Numbered from the stretch's first letter, positions 1 to 10,940 are shown. The stretch is DNA of 64,000 nucleotides from Corynebacterium variabile (GCF_006539825.1 NZ_BJNT01000003.1:1-64000); one strand, 5' to 3'. Notes: generated by a model from the letters alone, not told the origin. Translations and numbers: made by a program.

Positions 1-809
1 CCCGCCCCGCCGACCCCGAAGACCCCGAACTCCCCACCCCCGACCTGAGCCCCGACTTCACCATCGACACCACCGACACCGACTACACCGTCTTCCAGAT
101 CACCCTGCCCACCGACGAAGCCATCGGCGCCACCCGCATCATCGACGCCATCGCCACCGCCCACAACACCTCCCGGGCCACCGCCTTCACCGAACTGCTC
201 CACGGCACCGCCGGCGAGGTGAAAGTCACCCTCAACTGCCACCGCAACCTCGACACCGGCGACATGCACCTCGAAAACCACAAGCTCACCGGCATCGCCC
301 CAGGTACCTGGATGCGCCGGGTCACCGACCTCACCGTCCCCTCCCACTCCACCCACCACGGCCGCTTCGCCACCGAAGCCCAGAAAGCACTCATCGCCGG
401 TATCGACGGCACCTGCCGCGCACCCGGCTGCGACAACCCCGCCGCCACCGCAGACGCCGACCACATCCACCGCTACGACAACAACCCGCACACCGGCACC
501 CGCGAGATGCAGTCACTGTGCCGACGCTGCCACATCCTCAAGACCCTCGGACTGACCGACTACACCCGCCTGACCGACGGCACCACCATCGTCTCCAGCA
601 TCGACGACAACCACACCGTCACCACCGTCCCCACCGGACCACTGGCCCACGCCAACCTCACCTTCGACCGACGCCTCGCCCGCAAAACCAGCACCAGGAA
701 AGAGCACCAGAACCTCCGCGACACCTGGAACTACATCACCCGCTTCGCCTTCCAGAACGTCGGAGCCTCCGCCATCATCGTCGAAGAAGCCCCCACCCCT
801 TCTAGTTGA
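1..809 (+). CDS. DUF222/HNH endonuclease domain protein, C-terminal part (5' end outside window)
   Basis: The reading frame is open from base 3 without a start, so the gene begins upstream of the window. A GTG at 219 is internal and is not the start. About 268 residues are visible. The C-terminal part carries a Cys-rich HNH nuclease motif: CRAPGCDNPAA, then the DADHIHRYD core with the metal/catalytic His residues, then LCRRCHILKT, giving four zinc-binding cysteines. This arrangement is typical of the actinobacterial 13E12-like DUF222-HNH family, whose members are multicopy and often linked to mobile DNA; their biological role is not settled. It ends at 809, overlapping by 8 bp the tail of the convergent arr remnant. 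A second, degraded member of the family lies at 35624-37075. Confidence 0.85.
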   Translation, partial: RPADPEDPELPTPDLSPDFTIDTTDTDYTVFQITLPTDEAIGATRIIDAIATAHNTSRATAFTELLHGTAGEVKVTLNCHRNLDTGDMHLENHKLTGIAPGTWMRRVTDLTVPSHSTHHGRFATEAQKALIAGIDGTCRAPGCDNPAATADADHIHRYDNNPHTGTREMQSLCRRCHILKTLGLTDYTRLTDGTTIVSSIDDNHTVTTVPTGPLAHANLTFDRRLARKTSTRKEHQNLRDTWNYITRFAFQNVGASAIIVEEAPTPSS

Positions 810-1198
810 TGATCTCCCCGAACGGGGTCTCCAGCCTCACCCGCCACTGCTCCAGGGATTCCGGAGTCTGACGGGTCCATTCGGTAATCTCCCGCACCAC
901 CCGTAGCGGGGCCTTACTGCGGTAGGAACGGGTCGGGTTTCCCGGGAACTTCTTGTCCGTGACATTCGGATCATCGAGGAAGTCCCCCCACCGGTTCCAC
1001 CTCGTAGACATGCGGCGATCCCCCACGCAACGCCGCGATCTCGGCCGCCATCCCGGCACCGTCCACCAGCGCGGTGAAGTACACGTGATTCATCACGACC
1101 TCGGGCCGGTAGTTCGTCCGGAACCCCGGCGTGAGAAGCTCCCCGACCACAAGAGCGGCAGCCGTGCCGTGGAAGAAAGGACCCTCGTCAGGAGACAT
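802..1198 (-). pseudogene. arr: Rifampin ADP-ribosyltransferase (Arr), frameshifted
   Basis: Arr transfers ADP-ribose from NAD+ to a rifamycin hydroxyl and so inactivates the drug. The first part reads from an ATG at 1198: GPFFHGT, then NYRPEVVMNHVYFTAL, both Arr hallmarks. The second part, in another frame, carries DDPNVTDKKFPGNPTRSY, the family signature. The two join if one G is removed from a run of six G (plus-strand C 984-989); as written, frame one stops at 971. The combined product would be about 131 residues, near the usual Arr length of about 140. The ATG lies one base after the 3' end of tRNA-Leu, so the only Shine-Dalgarno-like sequence is the G-rich acceptor stem. It is either a real frameshift mutation, a slippery-run switch, or a homopolymer consensus error. 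Confidence 0.88.
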
Positions 1199-1199
1199 G

Positions 1200-1273
1200 T
1201 GCCCCCACTCGGACTCGAACCGAGACTGAGCGGATTTTAAGTCCGCTGCCTCTGCCAATTGGGCTATAGGGGC
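1200..1273 (-). tRNA. tRNA-Leu(UAA)
   Basis: Reading the minus strand, a 7-bp acceptor stem (GCCCCTA with TGGGGGC), a D arm, an anticodon arm of GCGGA/TCCGC around loop CTTAAAA, and a T arm CTCGG-TTCGAGT-CCGAG fold as a cloverleaf. The central loop triplet is TAA, so it reads UUA leucine codons. The variable region is only about 5 nt, unlike the long variable arm usual in leucine tRNAs. No CCA is encoded. It lies between ppx and arr. Confidence 0.85.
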
Positions 1274-1284
1274 GCACACACAAC

Positions 1285-2232
1285 TTACCCGTTGCGTGCG
1301 ATGACCTCTGACAGCAGCCCGTCGAGAATGTCCTTCTCGCTCACCGTGACGGTCTCCAGTCCCTGCTCCAGGAAACGGGACGTCACGGCGTCCACCACCA
1401 GGCAGCCGCCACCGATGACGTCCGCGCGTCCCGGGTGCATCACCGGGTAGGCGCGGCGTGCCTCCACGGTGTCCGCCAGCACCCGACGGGCCGTCTCCCG
1501 GAACCCCTCCAACGGGAGAACCGCCATATGCGTCCGCGAAGGATCGTAGGCGTCCAGGCCGAGGTGCACCGCCGCGAGCGTGGTCATCGTGCCGGCCACA
1601 CCGACCAGCCGGGTCACCGATCCGAAATCGACATGCTCCGCCGCCTCCGCGAGCTGCCCGGCGATGCACTCTGCCGCAGCATCGGTCTCGGACGCCACGG
1701 GCGGATCCGAGTGCAGGAATCGCTCCGTCAGGCGCACACAGCCCATCCGAGTCGAGTAGGCACCACCCCGGCCGGCGTCCACCACGAACTCCGTGGAACC
1801 GCCGCCGAGGTCGAAGACCAGCGTGTGACCGTCCTGCGGGGGCAGGTCGATGACCGCACCGGCGAAGGAGAGTTCCGCCTCCCGCTCACCAGAGATGACC
1901 TCGGCCTGCGCCCCGGAAAGGACCCGCCCCAGGTGACGCCGCGTCATCTCGAAAAACTCCTCACGGTTGGAGGCGTCCCGGGTCGCCGAGGTCGCGCCCA
2001 TGACCACATCGACCGCACCGAGCGAGACCATCCGGTCGGCGTAGACCTCCAGCGCGGCGTCCACCCGGGCGAGAGCCTCGTCGGCGAACCGGCCGGTGGC
2101 GTCGACACCCTGGCCGAGCCGCACCACAATATTGTCGCGGTTCAGTTCGGTGAGGGAACCGTCCTGCTCAACCCGCGAGACGAGGAGGCGGATGGAGTTC
2201 GTCCCGCAGTCGATCGCGGCGAAGACGCTCAC
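1285..2232 (-). CDS. ppx: Ppx/GppA family exopolyphosphatase
   Basis: A 315-residue cytosolic phosphatase of the ASKHA fold that removes terminal phosphate from polyphosphate or guanosine pentaphosphate. The N-terminal phosphate-1 motif AAIDCGTNSIRLLV and the LVFDLGGGSTEFVV phosphate-2 motif are intact. Its length matches the short single-domain actinobacterial form (Ppx2/Rv1026 type), not the two-domain E. coli Ppx. The start ATG overlaps the stop of the upstream DUF501 gene by 4 bp, indicating translational coupling. Gene order with DUF501, ftsB and eno is conserved in mycobacteria. A polyphosphate kinase (ppk2) lies elsewhere in the window at 34590-35468. Confidence 0.92.
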   Translation of the reverse strand: MSVFAAIDCGTNSIRLLVSRVEQDGSLTELNRDNIVVRLGQGVDATGRFADEALARVDAALEVYADRMVSLGAVDVVMGATSATRDASNREEFFEMTRRHLGRVLSGAQAEVISGEREAELSFAGAVIDLPPQDGHTLVFDLGGGSTEFVVDAGRGGAYSTRMGCVRLTERFLHSDPPVASETDAAAECIAGQLAEAAEHVDFGSVTRLVGVAGTMTTLAAVHLGLDAYDPSRTHMAVLPLEGFRETARRVLADTVEARRAYPVMHPGRADVIGGGCLVVDAVTSRFLEQGLETVTVSEKDILDGLLSEVIARNG

Positions 2233-2786
2233 TTGAGCTCCTCATCCTCATCGAAAGCAGCCTCGACAGAGGTACCCAGGGACTCCGGAGTGGGCCAGTC
2301 CGCCGGAATCGCGGTACCGGAGAGCTTCGGGTTGTTCGCCGCAGCCAGTGCCACGGCTTCCGTCCCGAGTCGCACCCGGTCCGGGCCTTCGGCCAGGGCG
2401 TAGGCGATGAGCACGTGCAGGCACTTCACCCGGTCCGGCATGCCGCCGCCGGAGAAATCCGTGCCCAGTGATTCGATCGCGTTGCGCTCGGCCAGGTAGT
2501 GCTCGTGGGCGGCCCGGTAGTCCGCGGCCAGATCAGCATCTTCCCCGAGACGTGCCTGCATCGTACGCATCACACCGGCGACCTCGAGGCGGGACGCCTC
2601 CGCGGTCAGGCGCTGGTCGGTGAGGTAGTAGAGCGTCGGGAACGGCGTGCCGTCGGGGAGCTTCGGGGCGGTCTTCACCACGGCAGGCTGGCCGTCCGGG
2701 GTGCGGTAGGAGACCTCGATGGCCCCCCGGATCTTCCGTCCCAGCTGGCGGGACATGATCTCGAAGTCCTCGTCGGACACGCTCAT
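2229..2786 (-). CDS. DUF501 domain-containing protein
   Basis: A 185-residue soluble protein of the DUF501 family (Rv1025 type), of unknown biochemical function. It has no signal peptide or membrane segment. The N-terminal part includes an RQLGRKIRGAIEVSYR stretch, followed by a region of the form KLPDGTPFPTLYYLT that is characteristic of the family; the C-terminal end is acidic (DEDEELK). It overlaps ppx by 4 bp and follows the ftsB-like gene by 31 bp, so it belongs to the eno-ftsB-DUF501-ppx transcription unit. The family is almost always found in this position in actinobacteria, which suggests but does not prove a housekeeping role tied to cell division or polyphosphate. Confidence 0.85.
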   Translation of the reverse strand: MSVSDEDFEIMSRQLGRKIRGAIEVSYRTPDGQPAVVKTAPKLPDGTPFPTLYYLTDQRLTAEASRLEVAGVMRTMQARLGEDADLAADYRAAHEHYLAERNAIESLGTDFSGGGMPDRVKCLHVLIAYALAEGPDRVRLGTEAVALAAANNPKLSGTAIPADWPTPESLGTSVEAAFDEDEELK

Positions 2787-2817
2787 CGGGTGATTCTTCT
2801 CTCTGTTGCTCGTGCAG

Positions 2818-3399
2818 TTACTGTTCGGGCGCAGGATCCGGCGCCACCGGCAGATTCGGTGACTCCCCCTCCGGCGGCGGGGCGTCCTTGTCGGCCTCGT
2901 CCTCGGCGTCCGGCGGAGTGGCGACCGAGCCCCACAGCTGGCTGTACCAGGGGGTCTCCGGCTCGTCCGATTCCGTCACCTCACCGGGCACGTAGTCGGC
3001 GCCCGAGTCGATGCCCGGATCCAGCAGCCGCCACGCGGTCTCCCCCGGCTCGACCAGACCGAGGCGGGTACGGGCCTGCTCCTTGAGGTAGGCCTCGCTG
3101 CCGTACTTCTCGATCTCCTCGGTCAGCGCCTGCTGCTCCGCCTCCTGGCGGTCGATCTTGGCATTGACCTCGGCGATGTCCGCCCGCTGCTCGAAGTAGT
3201 TGCGCAGTGGCTGGGAGACCGAGACCATCACCGCGGCCAGGACGAGCACGGTGATCACCAGCACACCAGGATTCACCGAGGACTTCAGCTGCACGAACGA
3301 CCGTGCCATCTGACGCGGTGCGTCCCTCGCCGCGCGGGCACGGCGGGACCGCGCCTCGGTGGACCGCGGCGCGGGGAGGTGTTCCGGTGACTCCGACAT
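2818..3399 (-). CDS. FtsB/DivIC-type septum formation initiator protein
   Basis: A 193-residue bitopic membrane protein. After a basic cytoplasmic leader (RSRRARAARDAPRQ) there is one membrane helix (VLVITVLVLAAVMVSVSQ, about residues 50-67), then a coiled coil rich in E, Q and K, then the EAYLKEQARTRLGLVEPGE motif shared with FtsB/DivIC, and an acidic, proline-rich extracellular tail. FtsB-like proteins join the FtsQ-FtsL subcomplex of the divisome. I chose the ATG at 3399 (MSESPEHL), 11 bp after the eno stop; the longer frame upstream lies inside eno and reads as out-of-frame shadow. It matches Rv1024 in position. Confidence 0.88.
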   Translation of the reverse strand: MSESPEHLPAPRSTEARSRRARAARDAPRQMARSFVQLKSSVNPGVLVITVLVLAAVMVSVSQPLRNYFEQRADIAEVNAKIDRQEAEQQALTEEIEKYGSEAYLKEQARTRLGLVEPGETAWRLLDPGIDSGADYVPGEVTESDEPETPWYSQLWGSVATPPDAEDEADKDAPPPEGESPNLPVAPDPAPEQ

Positions 3400-3409
3400 A
3401 CCGCGGATT

Positions 3410-4702
<1,293 letters not shown>

Positions 4703-4771
4703 TCAGCCTCCTCGGCTGGGTGAAGGAGCAGGAACGTGGTCGCCCACCATTGTTCCACAGTGGCCCCGGCG

Positions 4772-5431
4772 TCAGTTCGCGGACTGCCCGAGCGCGTAGT
4801 TCGCGGCGGCGTCCCGCACGTCGGCGAGGTACCGGTCGGAATGGTTGTAGGCGAAGACCGCGCCGGCCCAGTCCTCGGAGGTAGAGAGGTCACGGTCGCC
4901 CGCGCACAGCAGTCGACCTGCAGCGACTGCTGCGTCCGCGATGTCCTGGGGATCGCCGTCGCCGTACAGACGCCAGGAGTCCGGCAGGAACTGCAGCGGC
5001 CCGAGGGCCCGGTCGTACTCGGTGTCCCCGTCGAGCCGGCCGTCGTCGGTGTCGGGGATCTCCATGAAGCCGCCGGTGCCGTCGAGCCGTGGGCCGATGA
5101 TCTTCCCGTCCTCGACCCCGTAGGTCCCGTGGTGGCTCTCCGCGTAGCCGAGTCCGGCCAGGGTGTTCCAGCGCAGGCCACAGTCCGGCAGCTCCGCGCT
5201 GACGGTCTCCGTGGCGTCGAGGTAGGAGGTGAGGAAGTCGTCCGGGATCTGCAGGGCGGACGCTGTCCCGGCGACATCCTCGACCGGGCCCGCGGCAGCC
5301 GGCGGGACATCCGCCGGCACCTGCAGGGGGTCCGGGCCGGAGTCACGGGTACCGACAACCAGGGCGCCGACCACCACGATGACCAGCACCAGCGCAGCGA
5401 CGACCCCGGCGCACCCCGCAGAACGCCTCAC
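4772..5431 (-). CDS. LpqU-like secreted lytic transglycosylase
   Basis: A 219-residue exported protein. The N-terminal segment VVAALVLVIVVVGALVVG is a signal anchor or uncleaved signal peptide without an obvious lipobox. The catalytic domain is of the membrane-bound lytic transglycosylase B/SLT type: GLGYAESHHGTYG with the expected glutamate, ALGPLQFLPDSWRLYG, and FAYNHSDRYLADV. Such enzymes cleave glycan strands of peptidoglycan. It corresponds in position and sequence to mycobacterial LpqU (Rv1022), directly before eno. Its start overlaps the stop of the DtxR-family gene by 4 bp. Confidence 0.85.
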   Translation of the reverse strand: MRRSAGCAGVVAALVLVIVVVGALVVGTRDSGPDPLQVPADVPPAAAGPVEDVAGTASALQIPDDFLTSYLDATETVSAELPDCGLRWNTLAGLGYAESHHGTYGVEDGKIIGPRLDGTGGFMEIPDTDDGRLDGDTEYDRALGPLQFLPDSWRLYGDGDPQDIADAAVAAGRLLCAGDRDLSTSEDWAGAVFAYNHSDRYLADVRDAAANYALGQSAN

Positions 5432-6126
5432 TCGGCCGCCCGACAGAGCACGGCACCTAGGGACGCCGCGGACAGCTGGACCTCGGTCGGACCGGCATCC
5501 CCTGCGACCGACAGTGAGGCCATGTCCGGGTAGGGGCGTTCGCCGACCTCGATGACCGCACCGGGGATGATGCCGTGGTCCTCCAGATAGCGCAGCAGAG
5601 CTCCGTCCCGGTCGCTGACCCGGTCAACGAACAACCGGTCACCGACCGCGGCGTCCGCCAGGGGGACCGTGACGGATTCGGCGACCCGGCCTTCCGGATC
5701 CGGGATCGGGTCACCGTGGGGATCGCGGTCGGGGTGCCCCATGGCCGCGTCGATCCGGGCGATGAAGCGGTCCGAGACGGCGTGCTCCAGGACCTCGGCC
5801 TCGTCGTGGACCTCGTCACGGCCGTAGCCGAGCTCCCGCTGCAGGTAGGTCTCGAGCAGCCGGTGCCGGCGGACCATCTGGAGCGCGAGCAGACGTCCCT
5901 TGTCCGACAGAGTGATGTCCCCGTAGGGGGCGTGCAGGACGAGGTCCTCGGCGACAAGCCGCTTCACGGCCTCGGAGGCGGTCGACCGGCGCTGGCCCAG
6001 TTCGGACGCCAGGGTCGACAGGGAGGCCCCGCCGGACTCCCCGGACCCGGCGCGTCCCCATTCCTGGAGGTCGTAGATCTTCTTGAGGTAATCCTGCGAC
6101 CTGTCGGGGAGTTCGGAGACATGCAT
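5428..6126 (-). CDS. DtxR/MntR-family metal-dependent transcriptional regulator
   Basis: A 232-residue regulator. The N-terminal winged helix (SQDYLKKIYDLQEW; LASELGQRRSTASEAVKRL) is followed by the DtxR dimerisation/metal domain with RRHRLLETYLQ and the HDEAEVLEHAVSD helix carrying His and Glu metal ligands, and a C-terminal FeoA/SH3-like domain. Members sense Fe2+ or Mn2+ and repress uptake genes. An in-frame GTG at 6150 would add 8 residues and overlap mazG; the ATG at 6126, 10 bp after the mazG stop, is more likely. Whether it is the iron (DtxR) or manganese (MntR) type cannot be decided here; its position beside mazG and lpqU is not that of the main dtxR gene. Confidence 0.85.
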   Translation of the reverse strand: MHVSELPDRSQDYLKKIYDLQEWGRAGSGESGGASLSTLASELGQRRSTASEAVKRLVAEDLVLHAPYGDITLSDKGRLLALQMVRRHRLLETYLQRELGYGRDEVHDEAEVLEHAVSDRFIARIDAAMGHPDRDPHGDPIPDPEGRVAESVTVPLADAAVGDRLFVDRVSDRDGALLRYLEDHGIIPGAVIEVGERPYPDMASLSVAGDAGPTEVQLSAASLGAVLCRAAE

Positions 6127-6136
6127 GGCGGGGAGT

Positions 6137-7234
6137 TTACCCGAGGGCACCCTCTCCCCACCCTGCCTGACGCTGCTCCAGCTGACGCCGGAACGTCGAA
6201 ACCGCGGTCATGAGCCGGTTCTCGGCATCGCCGGGCTTGTCGGACTCCAGCCCGACCATCGGGTAACGGATGTCGGTGGGGATCTCGGTGTCCGGCAGAC
6301 CGGCGGCGCGGGCGACGGCGATGACCTCCTCCGCCGCAGCCAGGGGGGACGCCGCGGCCTGCAGTCCGGTGACCGCCGGGAACTCCTCGGCCTCCGGTTC
6401 CTCCCGCTTGTAGGGCTCCTTGCCCTCGCGGACGCGACCCTCGGCCCACAGCCGGTCCTGCTCCTCGCGGGACACCGGCCGCTCCGCCTCCTCGAAGAGG
6501 TAGGGGGCACGGTTACGCATCTTCGCCACGAAAGCACCGGCGACGTGGCCGATGTCGAAGATTCCCCGCCGGTTCGCGATCTCGGCGTGGAAGAGGACCT
6601 GCAGCAGCAGGTCGGACAACTCCTTGCACAGTTCCTGTTCGTCGTAGCTCCCGGCGGCGTCCCCTGCCTCGATGACCTCCGCGAGTTCCTCGGTCTCCTC
6701 GCGCAGGTAGGTCAGCAGGCTGGCGTGGGTCTGCTCCTGTTCCCACTCCCCCTGCCGTAGCGCGCGGGCCATGAGGGCGACCGCGTCCTCCAGCTCGTCG
6801 ATGACCGACCCCGGCACCTCGGTGCGGGTCGTGCGTCGCATCCCGGCCACGGCGACCGTGTGCTCGTCGGTGCCGACGATCTCCCCGTCGACGTATCCCC
6901 CGCCGGAGACGTCGATCTCAGGTGTCTCAGGAACCTGGGGTGCTGCGGCGGTCGCCGCCGACTCCAGCTCACGGTCCGGCTCCATCGCGACCAGCAGACT
7001 GGGTGAGCGCACCAGCTCCTCGCGACGGTTCAACCGCGCCACGACCTGCTCGTTCTCGGGGTCGGTGGTGACCAGGACCTCGGCCTCCTCGACGGTGTGG
7101 CCGCCCAGATCGGCGATCACCCATCGGATCCGTACCGGCACCTCCTCGGTGTACGAAACGTCGCCACCGAGCAGCGGGACGGCATCGACCGGGAGCATCG
7201 CGGGGAACCGTGGATCCAGGAGTACGACTGACAT
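6137..7234 (-). CDS. mazG: MazG nucleoside triphosphate pyrophosphohydrolase
   Basis: Hydrolyses (d)NTPs to monophosphates and pyrophosphate, cleansing the nucleotide pool. The 365-residue chain has an N-terminal region of about 150 residues with no clear catalytic motif, then the MazG domain: LREETEELAEVIEAGD and ELCKELSDLLLQVLFHAEIA carry the EExxE...ExxD metal ligands, followed by IGHVAGAFVAKMRNRAP. The C-terminal segment is not recognised. The start at 7234 (MSVVLLDPRF) lies 10 bp after the mfd stop; the frame extends upstream but that part overlaps the mfd end. Order mfd-mazG-lpqU-eno matches mycobacteria. Confidence 0.9.
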   Translation of the reverse strand: MSVVLLDPRFPAMLPVDAVPLLGGDVSYTEEVPVRIRWVIADLGGHTVEEAEVLVTTDPENEQVVARLNRREELVRSPSLLVAMEPDRELESAATAAAPQVPETPEIDVSGGGYVDGEIVGTDEHTVAVAGMRRTTRTEVPGSVIDELEDAVALMARALRQGEWEQEQTHASLLTYLREETEELAEVIEAGDAAGSYDEQELCKELSDLLLQVLFHAEIANRRGIFDIGHVAGAFVAKMRNRAPYLFEEAERPVSREEQDRLWAEGRVREGKEPYKREEPEAEEFPAVTGLQAAASPLAAAEEVIAVARAAGLPDTEIPTDIRYPMVGLESDKPGDAENRLMTAVSTFRRQLEQRQAGWGEGALG

Positions 7235-7244
7235 GCACGTAAGT

Positions 7245-10200
7245 CTAGCGGGTGACGGGCTCTCCCTCACGCAGGTTGCATCGCGGAACCCCTGCGAGGT
7301 CCGTCAGCGCGTTCGCGCACCACTGCAGCAGGTCGTCGTCGCGGAGCGGAACGGCCCGCATTCCGGAGCCCTCTTTGGGTGCCGGAATAAGCACCGTCTT
7401 CGGTGTCGGCCGGTACACCGCCGCCGGGAAGAGACGCTTGAGACGTACCTGACCGGAGTCCGGGAGATTGACTGCGGAGAAGCTGATCTTCGTACCCGTC
7501 TGGATCACCTCGGTGATGTCCAGGTCACGGCAGAGCATCCGCAGCCGGGAGACGACGGTGAGCCGCTCGACCTCCTCCGGGAAGTCGCCGTAGCGGTCGA
7601 CGAGTTCCTCGAGGACTCCGGCCAGGGTGTCGTCGTCGGCAGCCTCGGCGAACTTGCGGTAGGCCTCCAGGCGCAGCCGTTCACTGGCGATGTAGGTGAC
7701 CGGGATGTGGGCGTCGACCGGCAGGTCGATGCGGATCTCCTTCTTCTCCTTGTCCGAGCCGTCGACGACCTCGCCGTCGGCCATCGCGCGGTAGGCCTCC
7801 ACCGCCTCACCGACGAGGCGGACGTAGAGGTCGAAGCCGACCCCGGCGATATGACCGGACTGTTCCGCACCGAGCACATTGCCTGCGCCACGCATCTCCA
7901 GGTCCTTCATCGCCACAGCCATACCGGCGCCGAGGTCGTTGTTCTCGGCGATGGTGCGCAGCCGGTCGTAGGAGGTCTCGGTGAGCATCTCCCCCTTGGG
8001 GTAGAAGAAGTAGGCGTAGGCGCGTTCGCGGGAGCGTCCCACCCGGCCGCGCAGCTGGTGCAGCTGCGACAGACCCATGTGGTGGGCGTTCTCGACGATC
8101 AGCGTGTTCGCGTTGGCGATGTCCAGGCCGGTCTCGACGATGGTGGTGCACACCAGCACGTCGAACTCCCGGTCCCAGAAACCCTGGACCGTGGTCTCCA
8201 GCTGCTCCTCACTCATCTGGCCGTGGGCGACGACGACGCGCGCCTCCGGGACGAGTTCACGGATGTGCGCCGCGGCGTCCTCGATGGACTTGACCCGGTT
8301 GTGGACGTAGAAGACCTGTCCGTCGCGCAGCAGCTCACGACGCACCGCCGCGGCGACGTGCCGGTCGTCCTGCGCGCCGACGTAGGTCAGCACAGGGTGC
8401 CGGTCCTCCGGCGGGGTGAGGATCGTCGACATCTCCCGGATGCCGGTCATCGACATCTCCAGGGTTCGCGGGATCGGGGTGGCGGACATGGTCAGCACGT
8501 CGACGTGGGTGCGCAGCGAGGTGATGTGCTCCTTGTGCTCCACACCGAAACGCTGCTCCTCGTCGACGATGACCAGGCCCAGGTTCTTCCACTGCACACC
8601 GGTGGCCAGCAGGCGGTGGGTGCCGACGACGATGTCGACGGTGCCGTCAGCCATACCGGCGAGAGTCTCCGTCGACTCCCTTCCCGAGGTGAATCGGGAC
8701 AGTTCCCGGATCGTCGTCGGGAAGTCCTGCATCCGGTCGACGAAGGTGCGGTAGTGCTGCTGGGCCAGCAGGGTCGTCGGAACGAGGACCGCGACCTGCT
8801 TGCCGGACTGCACCGCCTTGAACGCGGCGCGCACCGCGACCTCGGTCTTGCCGTAGCCGACGTCGCCGACGATGACGCGGTCCATCGGCACCGGCTTCTC
8901 CATGTCGTCCTTGACCGCCTCGATGGCGTTGTACTGGTCCTCGGTCTCGGTGAAGGGGAAGGCCTCCTCCATCTGCCGGGTCCACTGGTTGTCCGGGTCG
9001 AAGGCGAAGCCCGGTGCCGCCTGCCGGGCGGCGTAGAGCTGCACCAGCTCCGCAGCGATCTCCCGGACCGCGCCGCGGGCCTTCTTCTTCGCGGTCTTCC
9101 AGTCCGAGCCGCCCATCTTCGACAGGGCGGGCTTCTCGCCGCCGACATAGCGGGAGAGCATGTCGAGCTGGTCCATCGGCACGTAGAGCTGGTCGCCAGG
9201 ACCGCCGCGCTTGGACGGCGCATATTCCAGGACGAGGTACTCGCGGCGGGACGCATCGTCCCCCTTGCCGATGGTGCGCTCGGTCATCTTCACGAAGCGG
9301 CCGATGCCGTGCTGGTCGTGGACGACGAGGTCACCGGGCTCCAGGGCCAGCGGATCGACCCGGTTGCGCTTCTTCGCGGCCTTGCGCTTACCGGTGGCAC
9401 GGGAGTCCACCCGGTTTCCGGTGACATCGGACTCGGTGATGAACAGCAGGTCGCGGGTGTCGACACCGCCGTGGGCGACGGCGGCGTAGATGCTCACCGT
9501 GCCGGTGCCGGGGGTGTCGGCGGTGGAGCGCTTCGAGCGGCGCATCCGCCCCTGACCGGTGATCCCGTCGAGGTCCACACCGACGGCCTCGGCGGCGATC
9601 CCCGCTTCACGGAACCGCCGGAGCATCCGGGCGACGACGGTGGCGTTGGGGGCGGCGTAGGCGACCCGGCCGTCGGCCTCGACCCGTTCACGGACCGTGG
9701 CCATCATCCGGCCGATGGCGTCGACGTCGCCGTGCGGGGCGGGTGCCGGGTCGAAGTCGAGGAGCAGTGGCTCGGCGTCCTCCTCCGCGTCCTCGGTCTC
9801 CCAGTCGGCGAGGCCGGTCGGCGAGACCGTCCACCAGGGCCGGCCCAGGGCGTCCTGCGTCTTCTCGAGGCTGCGGACACTGCGGTAGCCGGCCCGGTCG
9901 ACGGAAGCCGTGTTCTTCCTGTCGATCGCGGCGACATCCACCGGGGCCGCGGCGCCCATGGCGGCGACCTCCCACCCGGCGGCGAGGAACTCTTTTCCGG
10001 TGGCGATGAGATCCTCGGCCCGACGGGCGACCGCGCCCGGGGTGAGTTCGACCGTGTGGGTGCCTTCCGGCATGAGCTCGGGCAGCGTCTGCATCGTGCC
10101 GTCGAAGAGCACCGGGATGAGGGACTCCATGCCCTGCACCGGCATGTGCTGACTGATCTTGTCGAGGGCGTCCGCGAGCTCAGGGTTACCGGCGTTCTCG

Positions 10201-10940
10201 CGGGCGAGGACGCCGGCGCGCTCGGCGATCGCGTCGGTGATCAGCAGCTCCCGGACGGGGTGGACGAGAACCTCTCCGGGGTCGACGCCGGGGACAGTGC
10301 GCTGGTCACCGACGGAGAAGACGCGGACCTCGCTGATCTCATCGCCCCAGAAATCGACACGCACCGGCATCTCCCCGGTGCCCGGGAAGATGTCGAGGAT
10401 GCCGCCACGGGTGGCGAACTCACCGCGGCGTCCCACCACGTCGGCGTGGGTGTAGCCGAGCTCGACGAGGCGTTCCTGCACCTCGGAGAAGTCCAGCTCC
10501 TCCCCCTCCGCCAGGCGGACCGGGGTGATGTCACCGAGACCCGCCATCACCGGCTGGACGGCGGCGCGGGTCGGGGCCACGACCACCTTCAGCTCACCAT
10601 GTGCCAGGCGGTGCAGGACGCGCATCCGCTCGGCGACGGTGCCGATGCCCGGCGAGAGACGCTCATGGGGCAGTGTCTCCCAGGCGGGAAACTGCGCGAC
10701 GACGTCGCCGAGCATCGCAGTGAGTTCGGCGGTGAGGTCCTCGGCCTGGCGTCCCGTGGCGGTGATGACCAGCACCGGTGCGTGCTGGGCGAGGGTGCCG
10801 AGGGCGAAGGGCCAGGAGGCTTCCGGCCCCTGGATGTGCAGGCGGGAATCGCCGACGTGGGTGACCAGCCCCCGGAGTTTCGGATCGCCGGCGAGGGTAC
10901 GGAGGACGCCGGACAGGGCGGGGCTGGGACTCGTGCTCAT
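7245..10940 (-). CDS. mfd: Transcription-repair coupling factor
   Basis: A 1231-residue ATP-dependent translocase that removes RNA polymerase stalled at DNA lesions and recruits UvrA. In order: UvrB-like N-terminal region ([18 protein letters not shown] part; [15 protein letters not shown]), the RNAP-interaction domain with [18 protein letters not shown], a RecG-like helicase core with Walker [16 protein letters not shown] and the DEEQRFG box, [13 protein letters not shown], and [20 protein letters not shown], then the TRG region and C-terminal D7 domain. The start ATG at 10940 ([11 protein letters not shown]) fits homologues; the open frame extends 122 codons further but runs through the tRNA-Gln gene and into glmU antisense, so it is not coding there. 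Confidence 0.97.
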   Translation of the reverse strand: MSTSPSPALSGVLRTLAGDPKLRGLVTHVGDSRLHIQGPEASWPFALGTLAQHAPVLVITATGRQAEDLTAELTAMLGDVVAQFPAWETLPHERLSPGIGTVAERMRVLHRLAHGELKVVVAPTRAAVQPVMAGLGDITPVRLAEGEELDFSEVQERLVELGYTHADVVGRRGEFATRGGILDIFPGTGEMPVRVDFWGDEISEVRVFSVGDQRTVPGVDPGEVLVHPVRELLITDAIAERAGVLARENAGNPELADALDKISQHMPVQGMESLIPVLFDGTMQTLPELMPEGTHTVELTPGAVARRAEDLIATGKEFLAAGWEVAAMGAAAPVDVAAIDRKNTASVDRAGYRSVRSLEKTQDALGRPWWTVSPTGLADWETEDAEEDAEPLLLDFDPAPAPHGDVDAIGRMMATVRERVEADGRVAYAAPNATVVARMLRRFREAGIAAEAVGVDLDGITGQGRMRRSKRSTADTPGTGTVSIYAAVAHGGVDTRDLLFITESDVTGNRVDSRATGKRKAAKKRNRVDPLALEPGDLVVHDQHGIGRFVKMTERTIGKGDDASRREYLVLEYAPSKRGGPGDQLYVPMDQLDMLSRYVGGEKPALSKMGGSDWKTAKKKARGAVREIAAELVQLYAARQAAPGFAFDPDNQWTRQMEEAFPFTETEDQYNAIEAVKDDMEKPVPMDRVIVGDVGYGKTEVAVRAAFKAVQSGKQVAVLVPTTLLAQQHYRTFVDRMQDFPTTIRELSRFTSGRESTETLAGMADGTVDIVVGTHRLLATGVQWKNLGLVIVDEEQRFGVEHKEHITSLRTHVDVLTMSATPIPRTLEMSMTGIREMSTILTPPEDRHPVLTYVGAQDDRHVAAAVRRELLRDGQVFYVHNRVKSIEDAAAHIRELVPEARVVVAHGQMSEEQLETTVQGFWDREFDVLVCTTIVETGLDIANANTLIVENAHHMGLSQLHQLRGRVGRSRERAYAYFFYPKGEMLTETSYDRLRTIAENNDLGAGMAVAMKDLEMRGAGNVLGAEQSGHIAGVGFDLYVRLVGEAVEAYRAMADGEVVDGSDKEKKEIRIDLPVDAHIPVTYIASERLRLEAYRKFAEAADDDTLAGVLEELVDRYGDFPEEVERLTVVSRLRMLCRDLDITEVIQTGTKISFSAVNLPDSGQVRLKRLFPAAVYRPTPKTVLIPAPKEGSGMRAVPLRDDDLLQWCANALTDLAGVPRCNLREGEPVTR

